The notes under the pieces were generated by a model that saw nothing but the letters and a program-made list of their open reading frames with translations, searched no databases and was not told the DNA's origin. A stretch of 64,000 bases of DNA from Legionella quinlivanii (GTDB taxonomy: Bacteria; Pseudomonadota; Gammaproteobacteria; Legionellales; Legionellaceae), in contig NZ_MVJN01000002.1 in assembly GCF_003265995.1 (NCBI RefSeq), forward strand, positions 360,422 to 424,421, read 5' to 3'. The position numbers were made by a program, and so were the translations under genes. This document shows positions 10,979 to 19,363 of the stretch, one piece after another; position 1 is the stretch's first letter; every line of letters starts with the position of its first letter.

Positions 10979-11743
10979 ATGAACATTATTCCTGTACCGG
11001 CATTCTCGGATAACTATATCTGGACACTAGTTAATGAAGAGCAGCAGACAGCCATTTGTGTTGATCCGGGGCAGGCCCAACCGGTTTTAAGCTATTTCAA
11101 AACACACAAGCTTCGCCTGGATGGCATTTTACTCACTCACCATCACGCTGATCATATAGGCGGTGTACCTGAATTGCTTAATCATTTTCCTCTTGCCTGG
11201 GTTTATGGTCCGAAAGATCAGCGGATACCACAGCCCTTTCATTCGATCACCGAATCTGATTCAATTGAATGGCTGGGTTGTCATTTCAAGGTGCTCGAGA
11301 TTCCAGGCCACACCAGCAGCCATATCTGCTATTTTGAGCCCCAATATGAAGCCTTATTTTGTGGCGACACACTTTTTTCAGCAGGTTGCGGCCGAGTATT
11401 TGACGGCAGTCTGGAGGCGCTGTTTGCGTCACTGACCCGCCTTGGTCATTTGCCGGGAAGCACAAAGGTTTACTGCGGCCATGAATATACCTTACAAAAT
11501 CTTCGCTTTGCTAATCAGGTTGAACCTCAAAATACAGATATTCAATTGGAAATGAGCAAGTTTAACCAGCCAGATTATCACTGCTCTCTGCCTTCGACCA
11601 TTGAAAAAGAGAAGCGTATCAATCCCTTTCTGCGGACTACAGAACCCTCAGTTATACAGTATGCAGTCAATAGAGGATGTTCTTTAGTTGAGCCATTAAG
11701 GGTATTCAGACAACTTCGGGAAGATAAAAATAATTTCTCTTGA
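10979..11743 (+). CDS. gloB: Hydroxyacylglutathione hydrolase (glyoxalase II)
   Basis: Hydrolyses S-lactoylglutathione in methylglyoxal detoxification. The 254 residues have the metallo-beta-lactamase metal motif THHHADHIGG (H54, H56, D58, H59), a further metal-ligand His in PGHTSSHICY, the bridging Asp in FCGDTLFSAGCGR, and YCGHEYT, with the C-terminal substrate-binding extension typical of GloB. A Shine-Dalgarno-like GGAAGC precedes the ATG. Confidence 0.97.
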   Translation: MNIIPVPAFSDNYIWTLVNEEQQTAICVDPGQAQPVLSYFKTHKLRLDGILLTHHHADHIGGVPELLNHFPLAWVYGPKDQRIPQPFHSITESDSIEWLGCHFKVLEIPGHTSSHICYFEPQYEALFCGDTLFSAGCGRVFDGSLEALFASLTRLGHLPGSTKVYCGHEYTLQNLRFANQVEPQNTDIQLEMSKFNQPDYHCSLPSTIEKEKRINPFLRTTEPSVIQYAVNRGCSLVEPLRVFRQLREDKNNFS

Positions 11744-11850
11744 AGGTTGATTAATAAATCGACAGAAACAGTAAATGAGGCATTAAAGGGTTTATCCCGA
11801 ATTTGATCTTTAGTAAACTGACTTCCCCTTATCAGAAATAGGTTCGCACA

Positions 11851-13275
11851 TTGAAGTTTAAATTCAATTATATTTGTGGAATATTTCTTTATTTATCAAT
11901 GAATCTTTGTTTTGGCTGGGGTTTTGGTCATTCTGTTCCCACGGTATGGGAGGTATTGAGAAGCCAGCTTAAAATGAATCATGAAGTCACACAGCCTGAA
12001 GTTCAAACCCAACTGCAATGGCTCATCAATCATCCAGGCTATCTGCAAAAACTGGCACGAGCCGAACCCTATATGTATCACATTGTCACTGAAGTTAAAA
12101 AACGGAATCTGCCAGGAGAACTTGCCCTTATACCTATGCTGGAAAGTGCCTACGATCCTTTTGCTTATTCAGGAGCCGGCGCTGCCGGTTTATGGCAGCT
12201 GATGCCCGGAACAGGGACTAATCTTGGTTTAAAACAGGACTGGTGGTTTGACGCAAGGCGAAGTATTACTCCTTCTACCGATGCAGCACTTAATTATCTG
12301 AATTACCTTGGCCGATATTTTAATGGAAACTGGGTTCTCGCTATTGCAGCCTATGATTCCGGCGAAGGAACGATTTCAAGAGCCATTAAAAACAGCGGTC
12401 AGACAGGACGAGCAGTTAATTTCTGGGTATTACCGGTTCCGAATGAAACGCGCTTTTATGTACCCCGATTACTGGCGCTTGCCGAAATTATTAAATACCC
12501 GCAGCGTTACCGAGTAAGCCTTCCTGAAATACCGCATGTTCCCTATTTTGAGGAAGTTAATATTGGCAGCCAGATTGACTTAAACCATGCCGCTAAATTG
12601 GCAGGCATTTCCTACACAGATTTAATAAAATTGAATCCTGGCTACAATCGCTGGGCCACAGCACCCTATAAGCCGTTCAAGCTATTAATTCCTGCAGCCA
12701 AAGTAGCCGCTTTTAATCGCAACCTGGCTCATGTTCCACGTGAGCAACGCGTCAGCTGGACCCGGCATCAGGTGCGAAAAGGAGACAATCTGAACTCTAT
12801 TGCACAGCGCTATTTTACAACTGCAAAATTATTGCGTGAAGTCAACCAGCTCCCTAACGACCGACTCAAAAATGGTCAGTTTATTTTAATTCCCAGCACT
12901 AAGAACGCGCCGCGAGCGATAGCCAGCAATCGGCCCAAACCGATAGTGGATAAGCCTGCTTCGACACAAATTTATAAAGTAATTCATATTGTGCAAAATG
13001 GAGAGGATATCCGCAGCATTGAAGCCAAATATCAGGTTGCAGCCGCCGATATACGACAATGGAACAAACTGAATCCGAAAAAAGCACTATCAAAGGGACA
13101 ACAGTTAGTCATCTGGAGGAACAAAGTGAATCCGGGTATCTATACCGTTAAAAACGGCGATAGTTTAAGCGCAATTGCCAAACGCAATAATACCAGTGTT
13201 GCCAATCTGGCAAAGCTAAACCCAAATATCAATATGAATCTCCTGAAACCTGGCCAGAAATTATTTGTTGGTTAA
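11851..13275 (+). CDS. mltD: MltD-type lytic transglycosylase with LysM repeats
   Basis: Cleaves peptidoglycan glycan strands to 1,6-anhydro-MurNAc products in the periplasm. The frame opens with a TTG at 11851, which gives a plausible signal peptide (MKFKFNYICGIFLYLSMNLC); the next in-frame ATG at 11899 would cut this. The SLT domain spans about residues 70-200, with the catalytic Glu at E98 in IPMLESAYDPFA and the family motif GAAGLWQLMPGTG. Three LysM modules follow (about 308-350, 373-417 and 428-473). The length of 474 residues is normal for MltD. No lipobox is obvious with this start. Confidence 0.92.
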   Translation: MKFKFNYICGIFLYLSMNLCFGWGFGHSVPTVWEVLRSQLKMNHEVTQPEVQTQLQWLINHPGYLQKLARAEPYMYHIVTEVKKRNLPGELALIPMLESAYDPFAYSGAGAAGLWQLMPGTGTNLGLKQDWWFDARRSITPSTDAALNYLNYLGRYFNGNWVLAIAAYDSGEGTISRAIKNSGQTGRAVNFWVLPVPNETRFYVPRLLALAEIIKYPQRYRVSLPEIPHVPYFEEVNIGSQIDLNHAAKLAGISYTDLIKLNPGYNRWATAPYKPFKLLIPAAKVAAFNRNLAHVPREQRVSWTRHQVRKGDNLNSIAQRYFTTAKLLREVNQLPNDRLKNGQFILIPSTKNAPRAIASNRPKPIVDKPASTQIYKVIHIVQNGEDIRSIEAKYQVAAADIRQWNKLNPKKALSKGQQLVIWRNKVNPGIYTVKNGDSLSAIAKRNNTSVANLAKLNPNINMNLLKPGQKLFVG

Positions 13276-13299
13276 AGTATTTTGAGGATACAAAGAAAT

Positions 13300-13406
13300 C
13301 CCCCTCTCTCTAACTCTCTCACAAGGGGAGAGAGAATTTAAGGAAGTAGGCATCAATTTAAAAAAGAAGAACCCCTCTCCCAAGTAGAGGGCTAGGGTGA
13401 GGGTTG
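13300..13406. repeat. Low-complexity CCCTCTCC/GGGTGAGGG repeat fragments
   Basis: Just after mltD there is a polypyrimidine/polypurine stretch (CCCCTCTCTCTAACTCTCTC followed by GGGGAGAGAG) and then ACCCCTCTCCC with GGGCTAGGGTGAGGG. The arms are partly self-complementary. Similar words recur at 38262-38282 and 38383-38430. They look like debris of a dispersed intergenic repeat common in many proteobacteria, not a gene. Confidence 0.5.
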
Positions 13407-13435
13407 ATTTTAACCGCCTTCCCTGAGCTCCTAAT

Positions 13436-13496
13436 TAGGGCGTGTTTACAATTCATCCTCAACGTCTACGTACCGCGGCTTGTCCGCGGTATCCAG
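13436..13496 (+). repeat. Left 61-bp inverted repeat with REP-like palindrome
   Basis: Begins TAGGGCGTGTTTACAATTCA and ends CCGCGGTATCCAG. It carries the hairpin ACCGCGGCTTGTCCGCGGT (8-bp stem, 3-base loop) preceded by AACGTCTACGT. It is the reverse complement of 14035-14095 with three mismatches. Confidence 0.9.
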
Positions 13497-13506
13497 AGGA
13501 TCTAAG

Positions 13507-13797
13507 TCAACAACAAATATCTTCGTACAGATCACGCCAATCTGGGTTTAGGGTCTCAATTAAATTTAATTTCCATTGGCGGCACCAATTTTTGAATCGT
13601 TTTTCACGTCGAGCTGCTTCGATGTATGTTACATGGATTTCATAGTAGACCAATAGATGTACATTGTACTTGGCCGTAAATCCTCGAATCACGTTATTTT
13701 TGTGTTCCCAGGTTCGTTTAATTAAATCGGACGTTGAACCAACATACAGAGTGCCATTACGGCCACTTGCCATGATATAAGCATAAAATGATTTCAT
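13507..13797 (-). CDS. GIY-YIG nuclease family protein
   Basis: A 96-residue single-domain protein. The GIY-YIG core is visible as YAYIM near residue 5 and TLYVGSTSDL about residues 16-25, with the conserved Arg in LIKRTWEHKN and a downstream Glu region (YIEAARREKRFKNW). The C-terminus has the basic/aromatic WCRQWKLNLIETLNPDWRDL typical of small YhbQ-like members. It is the only gene between two 61-bp inverted repeats, and its stop is 10 bases from the left repeat. The family is seen as stand-alone nucleases of unknown role; a part in moving or pruning the flanking repeats is inference. Confidence 0.88.
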   Translation of the reverse strand: MKSFYAYIMASGRNGTLYVGSTSDLIKRTWEHKNNVIRGFTAKYNVHLLVYYEIHVTYIEAARREKRFKNWCRQWKLNLIETLNPDWRDLYEDICC

Positions 13798-14034
13798 CTT
13801 TCTTCCTCTAGAACATTGGACTCAACGTGATGATATCACTTAAATTTTGCTCGCTACATGGGGAGCCAAATATATGAGCATGCCATCACAAGCATAGATG
13901 CTCGTCACTGAGCATCACTCTAGCCATTGCAAACTCGTTTTATATTTGACGTTAGAATCGTGATAGTACGAGTTTGCTCTTATTTATCAATTGAACGAGC
14001 AAGTAAATTGCCTCTGTCTTAACTTGACCATCTC

Positions 14035-14095
14035 CTGGATACCGCGGACAAGCCGCGGTACGTAGACGTTGGGTATGAATTGTAACCACGCCCTA
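14035..14095 (-). repeat. Right 61-bp inverted repeat with REP-like palindrome
   Basis: Begins CTGGATACCGCGGACAAGCC and ends CACGCCCTA. It is the inverted partner of 13436-13496 (58/61 identical), with the same hairpin. A degraded relative of its core (TGGATACC, then CCGGACAAGCCGC) is found at about 38030-38045. Confidence 0.9.
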
Positions 14096-14177
14096 TTTTT
14101 ATTTTAAAAATTATTCTGTTAATCAAGCCTTAAGCATTACTGTTTTACACTAAAACAAAATGAAAGAGGAGACTGTC

Positions 14178-14417
14178 ATGTCTAACAGAGAATTGTCTGA
14201 ACGTTTGAATAACGAACTGGATGCGATAGGAGTTCCCGATTTAATGACCGAAAGGGTTCAAGCCTTTGCGAAGATGCTAAAATTGCCAAAATTTAAGGCC
14301 GAAGCGGTTCTGAATGGAATGATGGTTGACTCAGGCACGATGCAAACCATTGCCAGTGAACTTGAGGTCAGTGTGGATTGGTTGCTGGGTAAGAAAAAGA
14401 ACAAAGATAAACACTGA
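14178..14417 (+). CDS. Small XRE-like helix-turn-helix protein
   Basis: A 79-residue protein. I prefer the ATG at 14178 (MSNRELSERLNNELDAIG) over 14160 because GAGGAG lies seven bases before it. The C-terminal half looks like a lambda-repressor-type HTH: RVQAFAKMLKLPKFKAEAVL, then TIASELEVSVDWLLGKKK, the last part being the usual end of XRE domains. The N-terminal half has no recognisable effector domain. It is probably a chromosomal DNA-binding regulator; its target is unknown. It is convergent with putA and separated from it by a palindrome. Confidence 0.65.
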   Translation: MSNRELSERLNNELDAIGVPDLMTERVQAFAKMLKLPKFKAEAVLNGMMVDSGTMQTIASELEVSVDWLLGKKKNKDKH

Positions 14418-14433
14418 ATGTAACTCCCCAGGT

Positions 14434-14457
14434 ACGTCATCCTGTCCAGGATGACGT
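14434..14457. terminator. Palindrome between convergent genes
   Basis: ACGTCATCCTG and CAGGATGACGT form a perfect 11-bp stem around TC. It lies between the stops of the HTH gene and putA and could stop transcription from both sides, although no clear T-run follows on either strand. The word GTCATCC also occurs in dispersed repeats at 53534-53582, so it may be a repeat remnant. Confidence 0.45.
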
Positions 14458-14472
14458 TGAGACGATTCAGGA

Positions 14473-17400
14473 TTAAATTCCCTCAGGAATAGACATAAGA
14501 CTCGCATTGCCTCCTGCTGCTGTCGTATCCACTGTATAGGTTCGCTCATGACATAAACGCAGCAAATAGTATGGGCCGCCGGCCTTGGGTCCTGTACCGG
14601 ATAATCCTTCTCCGCCGAAAGGCTGGAGTCCTACCACCGCACCAATCATATTACGGTTAACATAGCAGTTACCGGCATGTACCCGCTGACGAATATAATC
14701 AACAGTATGATTTATCCGGCTGTGAATTCCCAGAGTCAAGCCATAACCCGTTCCATTAATTTCGCTAATGACTTTATCCAGCCCTTTTCGTGGATAGCGA
14801 ATCACATGGAGAACCGGCCCAAACACTTCTTTCTTGAGCGAGTTGATGGAGTCGAGTGCTATTGCTGTGGGCGGCATGAAATATCCGTTTCGGCAGTCTT
14901 CACTTAAGCGGCATTGGTAAATGATCTCATGGCTTTTTCTCATTTGCTCCACATGGGTTTTAAGCACTTCCAGAGCTTCACTGTCAATAACAGGCCCAAT
15001 ATCCGTGCTCAGCCATTGAGGATCCCCAATCGTTAATTCTTCCATAGCTCCTTTTAAGAGCTCAATGAAGCGAGGATAAACCTCTTCCTGGATATAGATG
15101 ACACGCAGGGCTGAACAGCGCTGGCCCGCACTTCCAAATGAGGAAGTAATCACATCCACAATAACCTGCTCAAGCAATGCGGAAGAGTCAACGATCATAG
15201 CATTCTGACCGCCTGTTTCAGCAATCAGGGGGATAATTTCTCCACCCCGTGTTGCCAGTGTCTTATTAATCAGATTAGCGGTTTGCGTTGAACCAGTGAA
15301 TACAACTGCTTTCACACGCAAGTCAGCCACCAGTGCCGCTCCAATGGTTTCACCAGGGCCAGGCAGGAGTTGAATAACCCCTGCAGGAATCCCTGCTTCA
15401 TGCAGAAGATTAACTGCCATGCAAGCAATTAAAGGCGTCTGTTCCGCCGGTTTGGCAATAACACAATTTCCCGTCACCAATGCGGCAACCACCTGACCTG
15501 TAAAAATAGCCAGCGGGAAATTCCAGGGACTAATGCAGAGCACTGTTCCTCTTCCATGAAGCGATAACTCATTAACCTCGCCTGTATAGCCATGTAATGA
15601 CTGTGGTGAGCCCATCAGTTTTACAGCATGAGTCGCATAATAACGGCAAAAATCAACCGCTTCCCTGACTTCAGCAATACTGTCGCTCCAGGTTTTTCCG
15701 GCTTCAAGGCAAAGCAAAGCCATTAGTCTGGCCTGATTTTCTTCAAGCAGATCGGCATAGCGTTCAATAAGAGCGGCTCTTTCCTTCACAGGACGAGTAT
15801 TCCAGTGCGAAAAGGCCTTCTCCGCCTGTTTTAAAGCCCAGTCGATATCTTCAATTGCAGTATCGCTGACCTGACCAATCGGCTTATCAGTGCGTTGCGG
15901 TGATGTGACACTCCGATGCACTTGTCCTGCTTCACGACCATTTAATAAAGGTTTGGCCTGCCAGTGCGTCAAATCCTGGGTATCATAATAAGCGCGTAAT
16001 TGATTCAATTCCTGTCTATTGGTGAAATCGAATCCGGATGAGTTCTGACGCTCAGGTAAAAATATGGCAGAGGGTAATGGAATATTATGATTAATTTTGG
16101 ATAAAAACCCACGTGCCTTAGCGACTGGATCTTCTACCAAAGATTCGATCGGTGCTTTTTCATCCACTATCCTGTTCACAAAAGAAGAGTTTGCTCCATT
16201 TTCAAGAAGCCTGCGAACGAGATAGGGTAATAAATCTTCATGGCTGCCGACTGGCGCATAGATACGGCAAGGGATCCCCAGTTTAGACGCAGGAACAATC
16301 TGCTCGTAGAGCTCTTTACCCATCCCATGAAGGCACTGAAATTCAAAATCCCGGTAATCACCTACTATTTGCAAGACCATTGCGACAGAATAGGCATTAT
16401 GGGTAGCAAACTGAGGATAAATAACATCCGTCATCGTAAGCAGTTTTTTTGCACAGGCCTGAAAAGAGACATCAGTGAATACTTTACGCGTGAATACAGG
16501 ATATTCTTCCAGTCCCTGCATTTGTGTTTTTTTGATTTCACTATCCCAGTAAGCACCTTTAATCAGTCGAACCATGATCCGGCGGCCTTTTTTACGTGCC
16601 AAATCAGCAAGCCAGTCCAAAACAAATGATGCTCTTTTCTGGTAAGACTGAACAGCGAGACCGAAGCCTTTCCAGCCATTCAGACTATCATCATTGAAAA
16701 CAGCTTCAATAATATCCAATGAGATATCAAGGCGTTCTGATTCTTCGGCATCAATGGTCATGCCAATATCATAATGTTTGGCAATTTGGGATAGCTCAAG
16801 GAGTCGAGGAGGTAATTCCCGCATCACCCGTTCTTTTTGTGCTTCCTGATATCTTGGATGCAAAGCCGATAGTTTAATGGAAATCCCTGGTCGCTGATAG
16901 ATTGTCGCTTGCCGATCCGCCTTTTCCCCAATCGCCTTAATCGCATCTTTATACGCCTGGAAATAACGATCCGCATCGATCTGCGTCAGCGCTGCTTCGC
17001 CCAGCATGTCATAAGAATAACGATAGCCAATTGCTTCTTTTTTCTTCGCCCGGGTTAAGGCTTCCGAAATGTTGCGCCCCATGACGAATTGCTTGCTCAT
17101 GATACGCATTGCCTTATCCACCGCTTTACGCACAACCCCTTCGCCGCTGCGATTAAGAACAGTGAAAACAGCCTTGCTTAAGACCGACTCCGCTTTTTCT
17201 GGCGTCAGTACTTTCCCCGTAAGCATAAGCGCCCAGGTGGTTGCATTAACAAAAAACGACTGACTTTGCCCCCGATGTGATTTCCAGTCGGCAGCGGTCA
17301 ATTTGTCTTTGATAAGGCTGCTGATAGTTGGATTATCAGGAACTCGTAACAGGGCCTCCGCCAGGCACATCAGCGCAATCCCCTCCTCGCTGGATAAGGA

Positions 17401-17622
17401 ATATTCTGTTAAGAAAGAATCAATTCCGGTACTCTTTGTCCGCTCAAAACGAACTTGTTTGACTAAATCGGTTGCAAGACCTCTTGCGCCATGCAATTGC
17501 GGATCGGAGAGTGTTGCCTCATCAATGAGTTGACTTATTATTGATAATTCGTCGATTCTATAGGCTTGATTGATTTGAGCGCGCAATCCTTCCGGACCTT
17601 GCAAATGACGCTTAACTAGCAT
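14473..17622 (-). CDS. putA: Bifunctional proline dehydrogenase / P5C dehydrogenase
   Basis: Oxidises proline to glutamate in two FAD- and NAD-dependent steps at the membrane face. The start at 17622 (MLVKRHLQGPEG, 1049 residues) has GGTGGAGA upstream. The proline dehydrogenase barrel is marked by RLIKGAYWDSEIK and RIYAPVGSHEDLL. The aldehyde dehydrogenase half has CISPWNFPLAIFTGQ, the catalytic Glu in IAETGGQNAM (about residue 802), the nucleophile Cys in GQRCSALRV (about 835) and a final QPFGGEGLSGTGPKAGG. There is no N-terminal ribbon-helix-helix domain, so unlike the E. coli protein it probably does not repress its own gene. Confidence 0.96.
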   Translation of the reverse strand: MLVKRHLQGPEGLRAQINQAYRIDELSIISQLIDEATLSDPQLHGARGLATDLVKQVRFERTKSTGIDSFLTEYSLSSEEGIALMCLAEALLRVPDNPTISSLIKDKLTAADWKSHRGQSQSFFVNATTWALMLTGKVLTPEKAESVLSKAVFTVLNRSGEGVVRKAVDKAMRIMSKQFVMGRNISEALTRAKKKEAIGYRYSYDMLGEAALTQIDADRYFQAYKDAIKAIGEKADRQATIYQRPGISIKLSALHPRYQEAQKERVMRELPPRLLELSQIAKHYDIGMTIDAEESERLDISLDIIEAVFNDDSLNGWKGFGLAVQSYQKRASFVLDWLADLARKKGRRIMVRLIKGAYWDSEIKKTQMQGLEEYPVFTRKVFTDVSFQACAKKLLTMTDVIYPQFATHNAYSVAMVLQIVGDYRDFEFQCLHGMGKELYEQIVPASKLGIPCRIYAPVGSHEDLLPYLVRRLLENGANSSFVNRIVDEKAPIESLVEDPVAKARGFLSKINHNIPLPSAIFLPERQNSSGFDFTNRQELNQLRAYYDTQDLTHWQAKPLLNGREAGQVHRSVTSPQRTDKPIGQVSDTAIEDIDWALKQAEKAFSHWNTRPVKERAALIERYADLLEENQARLMALLCLEAGKTWSDSIAEVREAVDFCRYYATHAVKLMGSPQSLHGYTGEVNELSLHGRGTVLCISPWNFPLAIFTGQVVAALVTGNCVIAKPAEQTPLIACMAVNLLHEAGIPAGVIQLLPGPGETIGAALVADLRVKAVVFTGSTQTANLINKTLATRGGEIIPLIAETGGQNAMIVDSSALLEQVIVDVITSSFGSAGQRCSALRVIYIQEEVYPRFIELLKGAMEELTIGDPQWLSTDIGPVIDSEALEVLKTHVEQMRKSHEIIYQCRLSEDCRNGYFMPPTAIALDSINSLKKEVFGPVLHVIRYPRKGLDKVISEINGTGYGLTLGIHSRINHTVDYIRQRVHAGNCYVNRNMIGAVVGLQPFGGEGLSGTGPKAGGPYYLLRLCHERTYTVDTTAAGGNASLMSIPEGI

Positions 17623-18028
17623 TGCTGTCTCCACCACAAAATTTGGTATAAAATTTAACAATCAATGATAATTCAGAATGCACTCAAATGAAATCCACCC
17701 AGACTTAATTTCATGAAAATTTACGCCGAAAAGCGATTTCCAGGAAAAGCACAACCCATCATTTTTAGATCTAATTTAAACCTTATTGATTTATTTTTAT
17801 ACCGTTAATTCGCAAAACCCAACCGTTTTTAGAGCACTTATTGAACATATAGAACATATACAAACCATGCATTAGATTGGAAAAATTAGCTAAGATTCTG
17901 AATTGATATATTTTTTTTCCTCATGAGCAATGATTTTTCTTATTATTTTACTTTTGCCTCACTTGTAAATATAATCATCAGCTTTTGATTGCATTGTAAT
18001 CAATGTTTCACAAGAAAAAAGGAGTATC
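17623..18028. other. AT-rich divergent intergenic region, putA/ldt
   Basis: About 400 bases with no plausible gene. It must hold the divergent promoters of putA and the transpeptidase gene. A perfect tandem pair of GAACATATA occurs at 17843-17860 and could be a regulator site; no known operator was recognised. Confidence 0.4.
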
Positions 18029-18724
18029 ATGAGTACAGTAATTAGCCTTCTATCGGCACTGTTTTTTTCATCGCATTCAGCGCCGACTCACCCTATTTCA
18101 ACACAGGTTGCTGCAGCAGCCAAACCGGCAAGTAATCTGAGCGTTCAAGTTCAGCATCTTAGCAAGAAAGCCCCTCAGTTAAATAAAAAAGTATTGAAGC
18201 TGGCGCTGGCGGCCTATCAAAAAGCATCTGCAAAAGGCGCTGTCAAAAAGCCTTTGCTGACAGTCATTGATTATTCATTACCTTCTAACAAGCAGAGAAT
18301 GTGGATTTTTGATCTTAATAAAGAAAGACTTTTATATAATACTTACGTAGCGCACGGGAAAAACTCCGGAATGGACGTGCCAAAACATTTTTCGAACAAA
18401 GTATCCAGCAAAGAAAGCAGTCTGGGAACGTATGTAACGCGCGATACTTATTATGGGTCAAAAGGCCTGTCATTAAATCTTCAGGGGCTTGAAAGAGGAA
18501 TTAATGACAATGCTTACAATCGCAGAGTAGTGATTCACGGCGCATGGTATGTAGAGCCTGATTTTATCAAAAAAACTGGCCGTGCAGGACGAAGCTGGGG
18601 ATGCCCTTCTATCGCTCAAACTCTGGCCAAGCCGGTAATTAACACGATTAAGGGAGGATCTGTAGTGTTTGCTTACTATCCCGACAAGTTTTATTTATCG
18701 CATACTGGTTATGCAATGGCATAA
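18029..18724 (+). CDS. YkuD-superfamily murein L,D-transpeptidase catalytic protein
   Basis: A 231-residue protein of the murein L,D-transpeptidase catalytic domain family. The N-terminus (MSTVISLLSALFFSSHSAP) looks like a signal peptide. The catalytic region is RRVVIHGAWYVEP followed by GRSWGCPSIAQ, with the nucleophile Cys in SWGCPS and the conserved His in IHGAW. The domain begins near LTVIDYSLPSNKQRMWIFDL. AAAGGAG lies 5 bases before the ATG. It is a single-gene transcript closed by a strong terminator. The role in 3-3 cross-linking or lipoprotein anchoring is inferred from the family. Confidence 0.88.
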   Translation: MSTVISLLSALFFSSHSAPTHPISTQVAAAAKPASNLSVQVQHLSKKAPQLNKKVLKLALAAYQKASAKGAVKKPLLTVIDYSLPSNKQRMWIFDLNKERLLYNTYVAHGKNSGMDVPKHFSNKVSSKESSLGTYVTRDTYYGSKGLSLNLQGLERGINDNAYNRRVVIHGAWYVEPDFIKKTGRAGRSWGCPSIAQTLAKPVINTIKGGSVVFAYYPDKFYLSHTGYAMA

Positions 18725-18730
18725 AAAATT

Positions 18731-18758
18731 AAGCCAGGGTATCGTACCCTGGCTTTTT
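18731..18758 (+). terminator. Rho-independent terminator of the transpeptidase gene
   Basis: AGCCAGGGTA and TACCCTGGCT form a perfect 10-bp stem with a TCG loop, followed by TTTTT. It starts seven bases after the stop codon of the gene ending at 18724. Confidence 0.93.
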
Positions 18759-19153
18759 CGCAGTCATCCAATCAGGACATCCTGTCCCGAAATCTTCCCT
18801 GATTATTTCATTTCCATATGACGAAAGTCCTTTTAAAGACCTCATTTCCGTTGAAGTCATGTATAAAATTTAGCAGTGATGTTTAGTCTATGCAAGCCTG
18901 CTTCTCATCAAAGGACGCTACAGACAATTATACACAGTAAAATAAACATCATATATTTCAATTAGTTAATGTGAAGTCAAGAGACACTTGAACACTAAAA
19001 GCTACCTTTTCTTCAAAGGAATTGAGAAATATCTTGGGGTGTCTTGAGCAAAAGCGGATGTCAAGTAAACAGGATGAACAAGTTAAGTACGATAGAAAAT
19101 TACAGTTTTCTAGTTTAGAATAGCATGCACTAATCGACTTGAGGCAATTTGAC
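18759..19153. other. Gene-free stretch before the 185-bp palindrome
   Basis: About 395 AT-rich bases in which I see no coding frame, RNA gene or repeat. It may include part of the original promoter region of the ProQ-like gene. Confidence 0.35.
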
Positions 19154-19338
19154 TAAGCGGAGTTCAATAAATATCTATCACTTTATTCGCTTGTATGGCG
19201 TTCAGATTTCAATTTTGTGATTGAAGAAAAATGTGCGCGTAGCTATTCTACGTAAGCATTTTTCGGATTGAGCAAAATTGAAAGATGAGTGGCAGACAAA
19301 GATGAAGAAAGTTATAGATATTTATTGAACTCTGCTTA
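19154..19338. mobile_element. 185-bp MITE-like near-palindrome
   Basis: The two halves are imperfect inverted copies of about 90 bp each. The outer 25 bases match almost perfectly (TAAGCGGAGTTCAATAAATA on the left against TAAGCAGAGTTCAATAAATA from the right), a second matching block surrounds TTTCAATTTTG, and the centre is CGTAG CTATT CTACG. There is no coding capacity. It would form one long hairpin and lies directly before, or over, the start of the ProQ-like gene. Classing it as a MITE is inference from shape; only one copy is in this window. Confidence 0.6.
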
Positions 19339-19363
19339 TAAGTCAGTAAACAGAGTAAGAACT

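Larger units (their letters stand above)
13436..14095. mobile_element. 660-bp GIY-YIG unit bounded by 61-bp inverted repeats
   Basis: A compact unit made of a left 61-bp repeat, one minus-strand GIY-YIG nuclease gene, about 237 bases without a gene (13798-14034), and a right 61-bp repeat in inverted orientation. By hand alignment the two ends match at 58 of 61 positions. Each end contains the palindrome ACCGCGGCTTGTCCGCGGT. No transposase or obvious target duplication is visible (flanks CTAAT and TTTTT). The layout recalls REP-flanked RAYT genes, with a GIY-YIG enzyme in place of the Y1 transposase. Calling it mobile is inference. Confidence 0.6.

Noticed and set aside
19289..19363. N-terminal extension of the ProQ-like protein from a GTG
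   Set aside because: The extension is mostly encoded by the right arm of the 185-bp palindrome, is not part of the ProQ fold, and has no clear ribosome site.
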